From the NCBI RefSeq assembly GCF_024628805.1, contig NZ_CP102382.1, positions 1,054,001 to 1,118,000 of the forward strand: a stretch of 64,000 nt of DNA, written 5' to 3'. Shown here in pieces: positions 6,893 to 13,908 of the stretch; within the stretch, counting starts at the first letter, position 1; every line of letters begins with the position of its first letter. This DNA comes from Paenimyroides aestuarii (GTDB lineage: Bacteria; Bacteroidota; Bacteroidia; Flavobacteriales; Flavobacteriaceae). The position numbers were made by a program, and so were the translations under genes. Below the pieces are notes generated by a model, which did no database searches, had not been told where the DNA came from, and was given only the letters and a program-made list of their open reading frames with translations.

Positions 6893-8365
6893 ATGGGAAT
6901 GTTTTCAAAAAAATCAATTGCATTATTAACCGCAGAAGCCAACGAACAAGGCGAAGGAACGCTGAAAAAAACTTTAGGTTCTTGGGGGTTGGTGGCATTG
7001 GGCGTGGGTGCTATTATTGGTGCCGGTTTGTTTTCTTTAACGGGGATTGCCGCTGCCGATAATGCCGGTCCTGCCGTTGCTATTTCATTTGTTATTGCTG
7101 CTTTAGGTTGTGCATTTGCAGGCTTGTGTTATGCCGAGTTTGCATCGATGTTGCCAGTGGCGGGTAGTGCATACACCTATTCATATGCCACAATGGGCGA
7201 GTTCATTGCTTGGATTATTGGCTGGGATTTGGTGTTGGAATATGCCTTGGCAAGTGCCACCGTTGCTGTGAGCTGGTCGCAATATTTTAATGAATTGCTC
7301 AAAATATTTCATTTAGAATTGCCCATGCAGTTTCTCAAAGGACCTTTTGAAGGCGGAATGATCAATGTACCTGCTATAGTAATTGTGTGTTTGCTATCGC
7401 TTTTGCTTATGCGTGGAACGCAAGAATCGGCAAGGGTAAACAATATTTTAGTTATCTTAAAAGTATCTGTGGTTATTATTTTTATCGCATTGGGTTGGCA
7501 ATTTATAGATCCAGCCAATCACCAACCTTTCATTCCTACAAATGTGGGCGAAGAAATGGTTAAAAGCGGGCAACTTTCGTTTTCGGAATTTTTGTCGAGC
7601 GAATATTTTGGGCAATACGGCTGGAGTGGTATCATGCGTGCAGCAGGTGTAGTGTTTTTTGCTTTTATTGGATTTGATGCTGTAAGTACTGCGGCGCAAG
7701 AAGCTAAAAATCCTAAAAAAGGAATGCCATTTGGAATCATTGGTTCTTTGGTAATTTGTACGTTGTTATACGTTTTGTTTGCGTATGTTTTAACAGGTTT
7801 AGAGAACTATTTACTATTTAAAAACGATGCAAAACCCGTAGCAACAGCTTTTGCAAAAACGGGGTATCACTTTTTAAACACTGCATTAATTGTAACCATT
7901 ATTGCCGGATACACATCGGTGATTTTAGTAATGTTGTTAGGACAAAGCCGCGTGTTTTATTCAATGAGTAAAGACGGTTTATTGCCAAAAATGTTTTCAG
8001 AATTATCAAAAAGACAAACTCCTTGGAAAACCAATTTAATTTTTATGGTATTTGTAAGCATTTTTGCAGGTTTTGTACCCGTTTCCGATTTAGGCCACAT
8101 GGTAAGTATCGGAACCTTGTTTGCATTTACTTTGGTTTGTATTGGAATTTTGGTTCTGCGCAAAACTCAACCCAATATTGAACGTCCTTTCAAAACACCA
8201 TTTGTGCCCGTAGTGCCTATTTTAGGAATTATTGTGTGTTTGGTAATGATGGCTTCGTTGCCTATTGAAAGCTGGGAACGTTTAGCCATTTGGTTAGGCT
8301 TAGGGCTAATCATCTATTTTGCATACAGTAAAAAACACAGTAAACTGAATAGCAGTAGCACCTAA
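6893..8365 (+). CDS. APC-superfamily amino acid permease (CAT/YfnA-like)
   Basis: This 490-residue inner-membrane transporter has about 12-14 hydrophobic helices. The first helix carries the APC signature GVGAIIGAGLFSLTGIAA (about residues 35-52), followed by AGPAVAISFVIAALGCAFAG. The pattern GFDAVSTAAQEAKNPKKGMP near residues 260-280 is typical of the cationic amino acid transporter branch. Length and helix number fit bacterial YfnA-like permeases, which take up neutral or cationic amino acids with protons. The specific substrate cannot be read. It has its own promoter and a bidirectional terminator at 8385. Confidence 0.9.
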   Translation: MGMFSKKSIALLTAEANEQGEGTLKKTLGSWGLVALGVGAIIGAGLFSLTGIAAADNAGPAVAISFVIAALGCAFAGLCYAEFASMLPVAGSAYTYSYATMGEFIAWIIGWDLVLEYALASATVAVSWSQYFNELLKIFHLELPMQFLKGPFEGGMINVPAIVIVCLLSLLLMRGTQESARVNNILVILKVSVVIIFIALGWQFIDPANHQPFIPTNVGEEMVKSGQLSFSEFLSSEYFGQYGWSGIMRAAGVVFFAFIGFDAVSTAAQEAKNPKKGMPFGIIGSLVICTLLYVLFAYVLTGLENYLLFKNDAKPVATAFAKTGYHFLNTALIVTIIAGYTSVILVMLLGQSRVFYSMSKDGLLPKMFSELSKRQTPWKTNLIFMVFVSIFAGFVPVSDLGHMVSIGTLFAFTLVCIGILVLRKTQPNIERPFKTPFVPVVPILGIIVCLVMMASLPIESWERLAIWLGLGLIIYFAYSKKHSKLNSSST

Positions 8366-8384
8366 CAATATGTTTAACAATTTA

Positions 8385-8420
8385 AAAATGCCTGTTTTCA
8401 AAAAAGAAAACAGGCATTTT
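8385..8420. terminator. Bidirectional terminator between permease and small membrane-protein ORF
   Basis: A perfect 15-bp stem (8385-8399 with 8406-8420) has A-rich flanks on one side and T-rich flanks on the other. It lies between two convergent genes and can serve both. Confidence 0.8.
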
Positions 8421-8422
8421 AA

Positions 8423-8497
8423 TTAACTGTAAACAATGCTAATTACAATTAAAAAGATGCCTAAAATGGCTAATACATAAGGTAGGATTTTTTTCAT
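8423..8497 (-). CDS. Possible 24-residue single-helix membrane peptide
   Basis: The minus-strand frame from ATG at 8495-8497 to TAA at 8423-8425 encodes a peptide starting MKKILPYVLAILGIFLIVIS and ending IVYS. This is two Lys followed by one continuous hydrophobic helix. The stop is directly followed by a strong hairpin terminator, which supports a real transcript end here. It is downstream of nothing on its strand except the lipoprotein gene at 8545, 47 bases away. Function unknown; it could be read-through from that gene or an independent small protein. Confidence 0.4.
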   Translation of the reverse strand: MKKILPYVLAILGIFLIVISIVYS

Positions 8498-8544
8498 TTT
8501 GATGTTGTGAAAAGTTTATCGTTATTGAAAGCTTCTTGTATTAC

Positions 8545-9060
8545 TTACCATTTATCATATTCTATATTTAAGCCCTTAACAGGTACATTTATTTTACCAT
8601 TGGTTAAATGTACAGGTTCGGTTTCTTCCCATCCATAATATAAATACCCTTCAAAATTGGCAGTTAACCAATTGGTTTCCGGATTATAAGTTACATTACT
8701 ATAAACCATTGGGTTTTCCTCGTATGTATAAGAATAATGCCAGCCTGAACTGTTTTCAACAGGAATAAATTTCATTTCTAAATGGTCTAATTTTTTATCT
8801 TTAGTCAAAAACGCATATACTTTAATATCATAATAATTCATATCGTCTTTATCTAATCTAGCAAAATAGGTGTATGCAACTGTATCATTTGTTTGGTTTG
8901 TAACGATACCATTGTATGACTTATAACCAAAATTTAATTTTTCGCCTTTAAAATCAACTTCAATAGTACCACGGTTCACTTCTTCTTTAGGCTCAAAATC
9001 GTCAGAAGTACAGCTTATTAGCCCAAGGCTACTCATTAAAAGGATAAATATCTTTTTCAT
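8545..9060 (-). CDS. Lipoprotein, paralogue A of a triplicated family
   Basis: This 171-residue lipoprotein has lipobox LISC with Cys17, followed by TSDDFEPKEE, an acidic stretch that fits outer-membrane or surface targeting in flavobacteria. The mature part is probably a compact beta fold (VDFKGEKLNFGYKSYNG, NWLTANFEGYLYYG, KINVPVKGLNIEYDKW). It is nearly identical to the gene at 9812-10330. Differences are concentrated near residues 103-112 and 143-150. The upstream 40 bases are also conserved and hold a -7 box inside an inverted repeat (9080-9106). I recognise no named family and give no function. Confidence 0.8.
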   Translation of the reverse strand: MKKIFILLMSSLGLISCTSDDFEPKEEVNRGTIEVDFKGEKLNFGYKSYNGIVTNQTNDTVAYTYFARLDKDDMNYYDIKVYAFLTKDKKLDHLEMKFIPVENSSGWHYSYTYEENPMVYSNVTYNPETNWLTANFEGYLYYGWEETEPVHLTNGKINVPVKGLNIEYDKW

Positions 9061-9079
9061 ATTTTATAAATTTAAAGAA

Positions 9080-9106
9080 ACATGCTGCAAAAGTAATACA
9101 GCATGT
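9080..9106 (-). promoter_or_regulatory. Palindromic promoter/operator-like site, paralogue A
   Basis: An inverted repeat with arms ACATGCTG (9080-9087) and CAGCATGT (9099-9106) surrounds a perfect minus-strand -7 box TACTTTTG (plus 9088-9095). The start codon is 20 bases downstream. The corresponding site of paralogue B (10350-10376) has a base change in one arm matched by the complementary change in the other. Confidence 0.6.
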
Positions 9107-9166
9107 GCTATTTGTAGCTATTTTTTTGTTTCTTACTATCTTCCTACTTTGAGAAAAATGAGTATA

Positions 9167-9730
9167 TCATTCTCTTTTCAATTCTGAAATTGTAGGCTGT
9201 GAAGCGCGAGCGTGTGTATAGTTTTGCGGTATATCCAACCCTTTCAAAGGCACACTTATTTTACCGTCTTTTAAAAAAACCTTAATATCGTTCAAAGTGT
9301 TGGCACGGTATAAATACCCTTCAAAATTGGCTGTTAACCATCCTGTTTGTTGATTATAGTTAACATTACTAATCACTAATGGATTTCCTGGATAATTGTA
9401 GTTATAAGTTGTTCCTATACCATTGCGTAACGCCGTATAAACAATCTTTAAACTATCAATAGCACCGTTTTCTCTTAAATAACCATATACTTCAAGTTGA
9501 TCATAATGTTGATAGCCCTTAGAAATTCGTGTTTCATAGAAGTAAGCAGTAGTATCTCGTGTATTATTATCTATGTTTATTTGATGAGCGGTATACGATT
9601 TTTCGCCAAATTTAAACTTTTCACCTTCGATTTCTACTTCGATGGTACCACGGTTTACTTCTTCTACTTAATCATCTTTCTCGCAGCTAACGAATACTAT
9701 ACTAACTAGTATAAACAATAATCTATACAT
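9167..9730 (-). pseudogene. Lipoprotein, diverged middle paralogue with an in-frame stop
   Basis: Reading the minus strand from ATG at 9728-9730 gives a lipoprotein signal peptide MYRLLFILVSIVFVSCEKDD, then TAA at 9668-9670. The same frame continues without another stop as VEEVNRGTIEVEIEGEKFKFG and on to WLTANFEGYLYRANTLND and a C-terminus at 9167. It matches the flanking paralogues throughout (EEVNRGT, GWLTANFEGYLY, KISVPLKGLDI), so it is a full-length member of the family (about 187 codons) broken by one nonsense codon. In paralogues A and B the equivalent stretch reads DDFEPKEEVNRGT. A sequencing error is possible. It has a different C-terminal tail (NYTHARASQPTISELKRE). Confidence 0.8.
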
Positions 9731-9811
9731 ATTTTTTAATTTTTAATAATCATATTTATCAAGGGAGCTTTATTATTATTTTCTAATTTATAAAAACGCT
9801 ACTTGTATTAC

Positions 9812-10330
9812 TTACCATTTATCATATTCTATACCTAAGCCCTTAACAGGTACATTTATTTTACCATTGGTTAAATGTATGGGAGTAGAATCATCCATTC
9901 TACCATAATATAAATACCCTTCAAAATTGGCAGTTAACCAATTGGTTTCCGGATTATAAGTTACATTACTATAAACCATTGGGTTTTCCTCGTACGAATA
10001 GTGATACCCCGATCCCGAGCCGTTTTCAACAGGAATAAATTTCATTTCTAAATGGTCTAATTCTTTATCTTTAGTCAAAAACGCATATACTTTAATATCA
10101 TAATAATTCATATCGTCTTTATCTAATCTAGCAAAATAGGTGTATGCAACTGTATCATTTGTTTGGTTTGTAACGATACCATTGTATGACTTATAACCAA
10201 AATTTAATTTTTCGCCTTTAAAATCAACTTCAACAGTACCACGGTTCACTTCTTCTTTAGGCTCAAAATCGTCAGATGTACAGCTTATTAACCAAAGGCT
10301 ACTCATTAAAAGGATAAATATCTTTTTCAT
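9812..10330 (-). CDS. Lipoprotein, paralogue B of a triplicated family
   Basis: This 172-residue lipoprotein has lipobox LISC with Cys17. It is almost the same as paralogue A over its whole length and in the 40 bases upstream. Substitutions sit mainly at two short places: SSGWHYSYTYEE in A versus GSGSGYHYSYEE in B, and GWEETEPV versus GRMDDSTPI. This indicates recent duplication or gene conversion followed by change in probable loops. The promoter lies in an inverted repeat at 10350-10376. Function unknown; an exposed outer-membrane protein is a reasonable guess from the acidic residues after the lipidated Cys. Confidence 0.8.
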   Translation of the reverse strand: MKKIFILLMSSLWLISCTSDDFEPKEEVNRGTVEVDFKGEKLNFGYKSYNGIVTNQTNDTVAYTYFARLDKDDMNYYDIKVYAFLTKDKELDHLEMKFIPVENGSGSGYHYSYEENPMVYSNVTYNPETNWLTANFEGYLYYGRMDDSTPIHLTNGKINVPVKGLGIEYDKW

Positions 10331-10349
10331 ATTTTATAAATTTAAAGAA

Positions 10350-10376
10350 ACATTCTGCAAATGTAATGCAGAATGT
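10350..10376 (-). promoter_or_regulatory. Palindromic promoter/operator-like site, paralogue B
   Basis: Perfect 9-bp inverted arms ACATTCTGC (10350-10358) and GCAGAATGT (10368-10376) flank a minus-strand -7 box TACATTTG (plus 10358-10365), 20 bases before the start. Relative to paralogue A, G-to-T in the left arm is balanced by C-to-A in the right arm. Confidence 0.6.
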
Positions 10377-10391
10377 TTTAATTGTAAATAA

Positions 10392-10478
10392 TTAATTTTG
10401 TACACGTTTCGGTGCTAAACTAAAGTCAATGGTTCCAGTAGAAAAACTGTTTAAGGTATAAATATTAACCTCGATGTC
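10392..10478 (-). pseudogene. Possible C-terminal gene remnant
   Basis: An open minus-strand frame reads EVNIYTLNSFSTGTIDFSLA, then PKRVQN and stop at 10392-10394. It has no start codon and its upstream side runs into the REP-like sequence at 10478. It looks like the tail of a lost protein, but I cannot name the family and a chance frame is possible. Confidence 0.25.
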
Positions 10479-10526
10479 GCGGATTTAACTTCGTTCAGTC
10501 GGCTAAAGCCTCGAGTGCAATCTGTG
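10478..10526. repeat. REP-like element beside RAYT remnant
   Basis: The outer arms CGCGGATT and AATCTGTG form an imperfect stem around a roughly 30-base internal stretch that contains its own partial hairpin (GGCTTTAGCC on the minus strand). The outer arms match the simple palindrome at 3216-3236. It directly adjoins the RAYT remnant. Confidence 0.45.
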
Positions 10527-10531
10527 ACTTT

Positions 10532-10606
10532 ATCTACCCAACCTACTGTTGTTATGTTTGTGAAATATACACTATTAGGGTTTGTTAATTTACACTTTGT
10601 TGACAT
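10532..10606 (-). pseudogene. REP-associated tyrosine transposase (RAYT) N-terminal remnant
   Basis: The minus-strand ATG at 10604-10606 opens MSTKCKLTNPNSVYFTNITT, then VGWVD. RAYT (IS200-like, Y1_Tnp family) proteins of flavobacteria start with the same pattern: Lys-rich, then NP, YF, T and VGW-D. After VD at 10532 the frame enters the REP-like sequence and homology is lost, so the catalytic HUH and tyrosine motifs are absent. About 25 of roughly 180-200 residues remain. RAYTs move REP palindromes, which fits the adjoining palindrome. Confidence 0.65.
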
Positions 10607-10623
10607 ACCTCTATTTTATTTAT

Positions 10624-10764
10624 TTAACGCATAGATTGCAACTTTAAATCAACGCTAGCGGGATTATTGCTTACCACCACACGAAAGATTACTTCATCAG
10701 TTCGCTTCGCTCGGGTCTTGCGGTAGTGTGGGATATGTAGTTTATACAAAAACCACGTATGGTT
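10624..10764 (-). pseudogene. Possible degraded open frame without start codon
   Basis: A minus-strand frame without an ATG ends DEVIFRVVVSNNPASVDLKL, then QSMR and stop at 10624-10626. It crosses a CG-rich hairpin-like stretch at 10700-10725. It may be the tail of a decayed gene; no family recognised. Together with 10392-10606 it makes the whole 10331-10854 interval look like degraded sequence with repeats and no intact gene. Confidence 0.2.
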
Positions 10765-10787
10765 TTATAAGATAGCACACGTGGTTT
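10749..10787. terminator. Hairpin, possible terminator
   Basis: AAAACCACGT and ACGTGGTTTT arms enclose about 19 bases. It lies about 70 bases past the end of the thioredoxin-fold gene (minus strand) and could end that transcript, though no long T-run follows. Confidence 0.4.
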
Positions 10788-10854
10788 TACATAAAACCTA
10801 ACGTGTTTTAATACAAATGCACGCCTGCTTTTTTAGCAATACACCTTCCCCAAG

Positions 10855-11970
10855 TTATTTACCCAAATACTTTTCTAACTTTTGCTGATGAACAGCACTA
10901 CCAACCCAACGATCAATTAATTTACCGTTTCTATTGAATAATAAAAAAGTGGGAGTAACATTTTCTTGGTATTGAATATAAGTATCGGTTCTTGTGAAAT
11001 CTTCTGCATAAAGCATTGACCAATTATCAGTACTTAATTTACCAAAATGACTGTAAGTTTCTGCATCGTTACTTTGCAATACACTCACTACTTGTAGTTT
11101 TTCACTTATTCTATCCGCAAAGGTTTTAGTAATATAGAAAGCTTTATTACTATCAGGACAGCTTACCGATGACAAATCAACCAAAACATATTCTTTATCT
11201 TTATTAAAATAATCGCTTAATTTTACTGTTTTTAAATCTTTGTCTAACAAATTAATATCAATATAGGTATCTCCTTTTGTTAAGCGCTGGCTTTGTGATG
11301 CTAATAAATATTGTTTGCCTAATGGGGTTTGTTTTTGTTCGGTAGTCATTTTATCATAGACTGCTTGGTAAAATGTTTTATCGAAAGCAGTGGTGTTGTA
11401 AGGCAGTAATGTCCACGTATAGGCGTTATTAAAGTTATTTAAAATAAAATCAGCTTCTACTTGTTTTAACTCTTTTGTAAGTTGGTTTGCCAACCCATGA
11501 GAACCAACATATTTTTCTTGTATTTCGGGCTTTTGCCATTCGGTAGTTTGTTGTAAAGCAGTTATTTCCTGTTTTAAAGCTTCTCCTTTTTTGTGAATTG
11601 GCATTTGCAGCTCGTCTAATTTTGCTTTTATAGCATGATGTTTAGAACCAGTTACTTTTACGGCATAGGGAAAATCATTCTTATTTGCGTTTATTTCTAT
11701 GGTCTCATTAGCTACAAATAACATGGTGTAATATGGTTGATTGTTTTCTACTACATATATAGCATATGTATCAGGAGTTTCGGAAACTTCGGCTGTAAGT
11801 TCTACTTTGCCTTGTGTCAATGTTTGGTAGGCAATAGGTGTTTGCCCACTAAGTAAATATACTACAGCAGTATCTGTAAAGCCTGTAAGGTTTGCTGTTA
11901 TTTTTATTTCGCCTGCAAAGCCTTGTAGGGTTGCAGTTAGCAATAATGCTAATGTTGTTAATTTTTTCAT
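10855..11970 (-). CDS. Secreted DUF4369/thioredoxin-fold protein lacking the CXXC site
   Basis: This 371-residue protein has a signal peptide (about 1-20, LQGFAG). The N-terminal beta region (about 20-115) resembles the DUF4369 domain. A Lys/Gln-rich helical middle and a C-terminal TlpA-like thioredoxin domain from about residue 240 follow. In the expected active-site position the sequence is VSCPDSNKAF (Cys near residue 270): only one Cys, with no CXXC pair. The cis-proline loop is kept (NVTPTFLLFNRNGK). Normal TlpA/ResA proteins reduce periplasmic disulfides; with a single Cys this one may act differently or not as a reductase. It precedes the palindrome-rich region and follows the CPBP gene on the same strand. 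Confidence 0.75.
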   Translation of the reverse strand: MKKLTTLALLLTATLQGFAGEIKITANLTGFTDTAVVYLLSGQTPIAYQTLTQGKVELTAEVSETPDTYAIYVVENNQPYYTMLFVANETIEINANKNDFPYAVKVTGSKHHAIKAKLDELQMPIHKKGEALKQEITALQQTTEWQKPEIQEKYVGSHGLANQLTKELKQVEADFILNNFNNAYTWTLLPYNTTAFDKTFYQAVYDKMTTEQKQTPLGKQYLLASQSQRLTKGDTYIDINLLDKDLKTVKLSDYFNKDKEYVLVDLSSVSCPDSNKAFYITKTFADRISEKLQVVSVLQSNDAETYSHFGKLSTDNWSMLYAEDFTRTDTYIQYQENVTPTFLLFNRNGKLIDRWVGSAVHQQKLEKYLGK

Positions 11971-12049
11971 TAGGAAAGGTTAAAATATTATAATGTAAGA
12001 GAGTTCTGAAAAGATATTTATTTAAAAAAAAATTTAAGAATAGATTTAT

Positions 12050-12625
12050 CTAAGACAAAATACTTTCTGGAATTGATAAAATTAAAAAATTCCACATACT
12101 GTGATACAATATTCCCCAAAAAAAGCTCAATCGAACTCTTATAAAAGTAACCAATATACCCATTATTAATTGAGAAGATACTATTAATGGGGAAAGAATG
12201 TAAAATAACAGATTATTGTTTGTGTAATTACCAATGTGTATATAAGCAAATAAGATAATAGAAAAATATACTATCCAGGGAAAGTTTTTTTGCCATTTTT
12301 GTTGACTAGTTAATGAAGTAATAATTCCTTTGTAACGTAAAAAATATCTAAAGATTACTTCTTCAATAAAAGGCACAATTAGAACATATCCAAAAAATGT
12401 TCTTAGTGTGGAGTATGACTCGATATCAATTGTATTATTATCTGCTATATTTAGCAATTTATTAATTTGATATAAGATAGGCAAAATAAAAAAAAATACA
12501 ACAATGATTTTAATAGTAAATAAAATGAATATAAAATAAACCTTTTCTCTTATACCCAGTTGAATTTGTTTGTCATTAGGTTTTTTTAAAAATATCCATA
12601 AATCTATTAATGTGAATTTTACCAT
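12050..12625 (-). CDS. CPBP-family intramembrane metalloprotease (CAAX protease-like)
   Basis: This 191-residue protein has about five to six hydrophobic helices. The family motifs are present: IEEVIFRYFLR (E88, E89, R93), a His in a transmembrane helix (FAYIHIG, H130) and GILYHSMWNF (H175, N179). These match the glutamate-histidine active site of CPBP/Abi proteases. Family members process prenylated proteins in eukaryotes; in bacteria they are linked to bacteriocin self-immunity, peptide maturation or unknown roles. It starts 74 bases after the end of a lipoprotein gene with an odd C-terminus, in the same direction, so the two may be co-transcribed. Confidence 0.8.
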   Translation of the reverse strand: MVKFTLIDLWIFLKKPNDKQIQLGIREKVYFIFILFTIKIIVVFFFILPILYQINKLLNIADNNTIDIESYSTLRTFFGYVLIVPFIEEVIFRYFLRYKGIITSLTSQQKWQKNFPWIVYFSIILFAYIHIGNYTNNNLLFYILSPLIVSSQLIMGILVTFIRVRLSFFWGILYHSMWNFLILSIPESILS

Positions 12626-12699
12626 ATATATAGTAATTAAAATATAACCAACAAATATAATCTATCTGTTGGTTATTACTATTATTCTAAAGTCAGGAG

Positions 12700-13695
12700 T
12701 TAACAATCGATTTCGATACAACCACTTTCGCAAGAAAAACCTAAAAGACTTTTTCCTTCAGTAGTAGTTTTAAAATCACACCCTAAAAGATAATCTATTG
12801 CACCACCGATTATAGCACCTCTCCATCCGCCACCTCTTTTTGGTTTTGGTTTTCTTTCTGAAAGGGTCTTATTTTCAAACTCTTCTTTCAATAAATTTAA
12901 AGCTGTAAATTTTGAAGAAACGTTGATATTTAATTTTTGATAATCAAAATTAGTTTCTTCAACTTCGTATAAACTATTAGATGTGTATATACCATCACCA
13001 GCTTCAATATCATTTCCTAATCCTAAATCGTTATATTCATCTCCATCATAAATATAGGTTGGATTAATTAAATCAGAATAAGATATCAAAGCAAAGCTTT
13101 TCGCTGTAAGTTTTTCATTTTCGTTTAATGAAGTTACTCTTGGGAATTCTACAACAGCTTTATATAGCATAAAATCATTCATGATTACTTCAGCATCATA
13201 ATTATGTTTTATACTTAGATCAATATAAAACATATCGCTATTTTCCTGTACTACATTTACTTTTTGTTTTGGTATAATTACTTCTATATCAAAACCCAAT
13301 TCTTTTGATATTTCTTCATTTAAAGCAAAGTCAACACCAACTTCGTAAATATCTCCCGATAAATATTCTTTATTTGTTTGGTATGTTTCCATGCTCATAG
13401 TTAATCTTAGCATATTATTATCCAATTTTCCTATTCCAAATACAGGACCTGTACCTGGAGTAACTCTTTCAATGCAAAAACCAGGTGCAGATACACAAGG
13501 GCCTGCATAAGAGGATACTAAACCAAAACCAGGTAAGCTAGGAATAATTTTTAAATCAGCAAAAGGTTTCTCAGCCATTGTCTGCTCTGTTGTGTTACTT
13601 GTTGTAGTAGCATCGTCGTTGCTACACGCATACAAACCTAATGATAAAATTGCAGCTCCAAAAAGAGCGACTACTGATAATTTGATATTTTTCAT
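12700..13695 (-). CDS. Lipoprotein with choice-of-anchor-X-like region and Gly/Cys-rich tail
   Basis: This 331-residue lipoprotein has lipobox LYAC with Cys24, then SNDDATTTSN (acidic). The middle contains the YIYDGDEYNDLGLGNDIEAG element followed by DGIYTS, a pattern seen in choice-of-anchor-X type beta domains. The last 45 residues change character: a basic linker KPKR, a glycine-zipper-like stretch (GGGWRGAIIGGAIDYLLGCD) and a final part with three more Cys (FSCESGCIEIDC). Such a tail recalls membrane-active peptides but is not a known precursor. The gene is followed at 74 bases by a CPBP protease. No function can be assigned. Confidence 0.65.
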   Translation of the reverse strand: MKNIKLSVVALFGAAILSLGLYACSNDDATTTSNTTEQTMAEKPFADLKIIPSLPGFGLVSSYAGPCVSAPGFCIERVTPGTGPVFGIGKLDNNMLRLTMSMETYQTNKEYLSGDIYEVGVDFALNEEISKELGFDIEVIIPKQKVNVVQENSDMFYIDLSIKHNYDAEVIMNDFMLYKAVVEFPRVTSLNENEKLTAKSFALISYSDLINPTYIYDGDEYNDLGLGNDIEAGDGIYTSNSLYEVEETNFDYQKLNINVSSKFTALNLLKEEFENKTLSERKPKPKRGGGWRGAIIGGAIDYLLGCDFKTTTEGKSLLGFSCESGCIEIDC

Positions 13696-13769
13696 ATCTT
13701 CTGTTTAAATTTAAGCAGTTTTGTTTTTATTGTTTTATAAACTGCAGGTTAAAAATAATTTTTTGCAGG

Positions 13770-13904
13770 TATCCCGCTGCAATCGGGGTTTTAATTTGTT
13801 TCATAAAACCGGTATTCGCGACTACCGGCTCTCCGAAACAAATAGGTAAATAATTCTTTTTCAGTTTTTTAACTCCGTCAGCGTTTTAAACTCTGGCGGA
13901 GTTT
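13770..13904. repeat. Cluster of intergenic hairpins
   Basis: Three hairpins lie between two lipoprotein genes. CCCG/CGGG is near 13773-13788. A nested structure has outer arms ATTTGTTTC (13794-13802) and GAAACAAAT (13835-13843) around inner CCGGTA/TACCGG (13809-13814, 13823-13828). AACTCCGTCAG.../CTGGCGGAGTT is at about 13868-13904, just past the stop codon of the gene at 13909. The last may end that transcript; the others have no evident coding or promoter role. Confidence 0.5.
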
Positions 13905-13908
13905 TTCA

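Noticed and set aside
12700..13695. Calling the lipoprotein tail a bacteriocin precursor
   Set aside because: There is no leader with a double-glycine site, no dedicated exporter next to it, and the tail belongs to a long lipoprotein; kept only as a finding.
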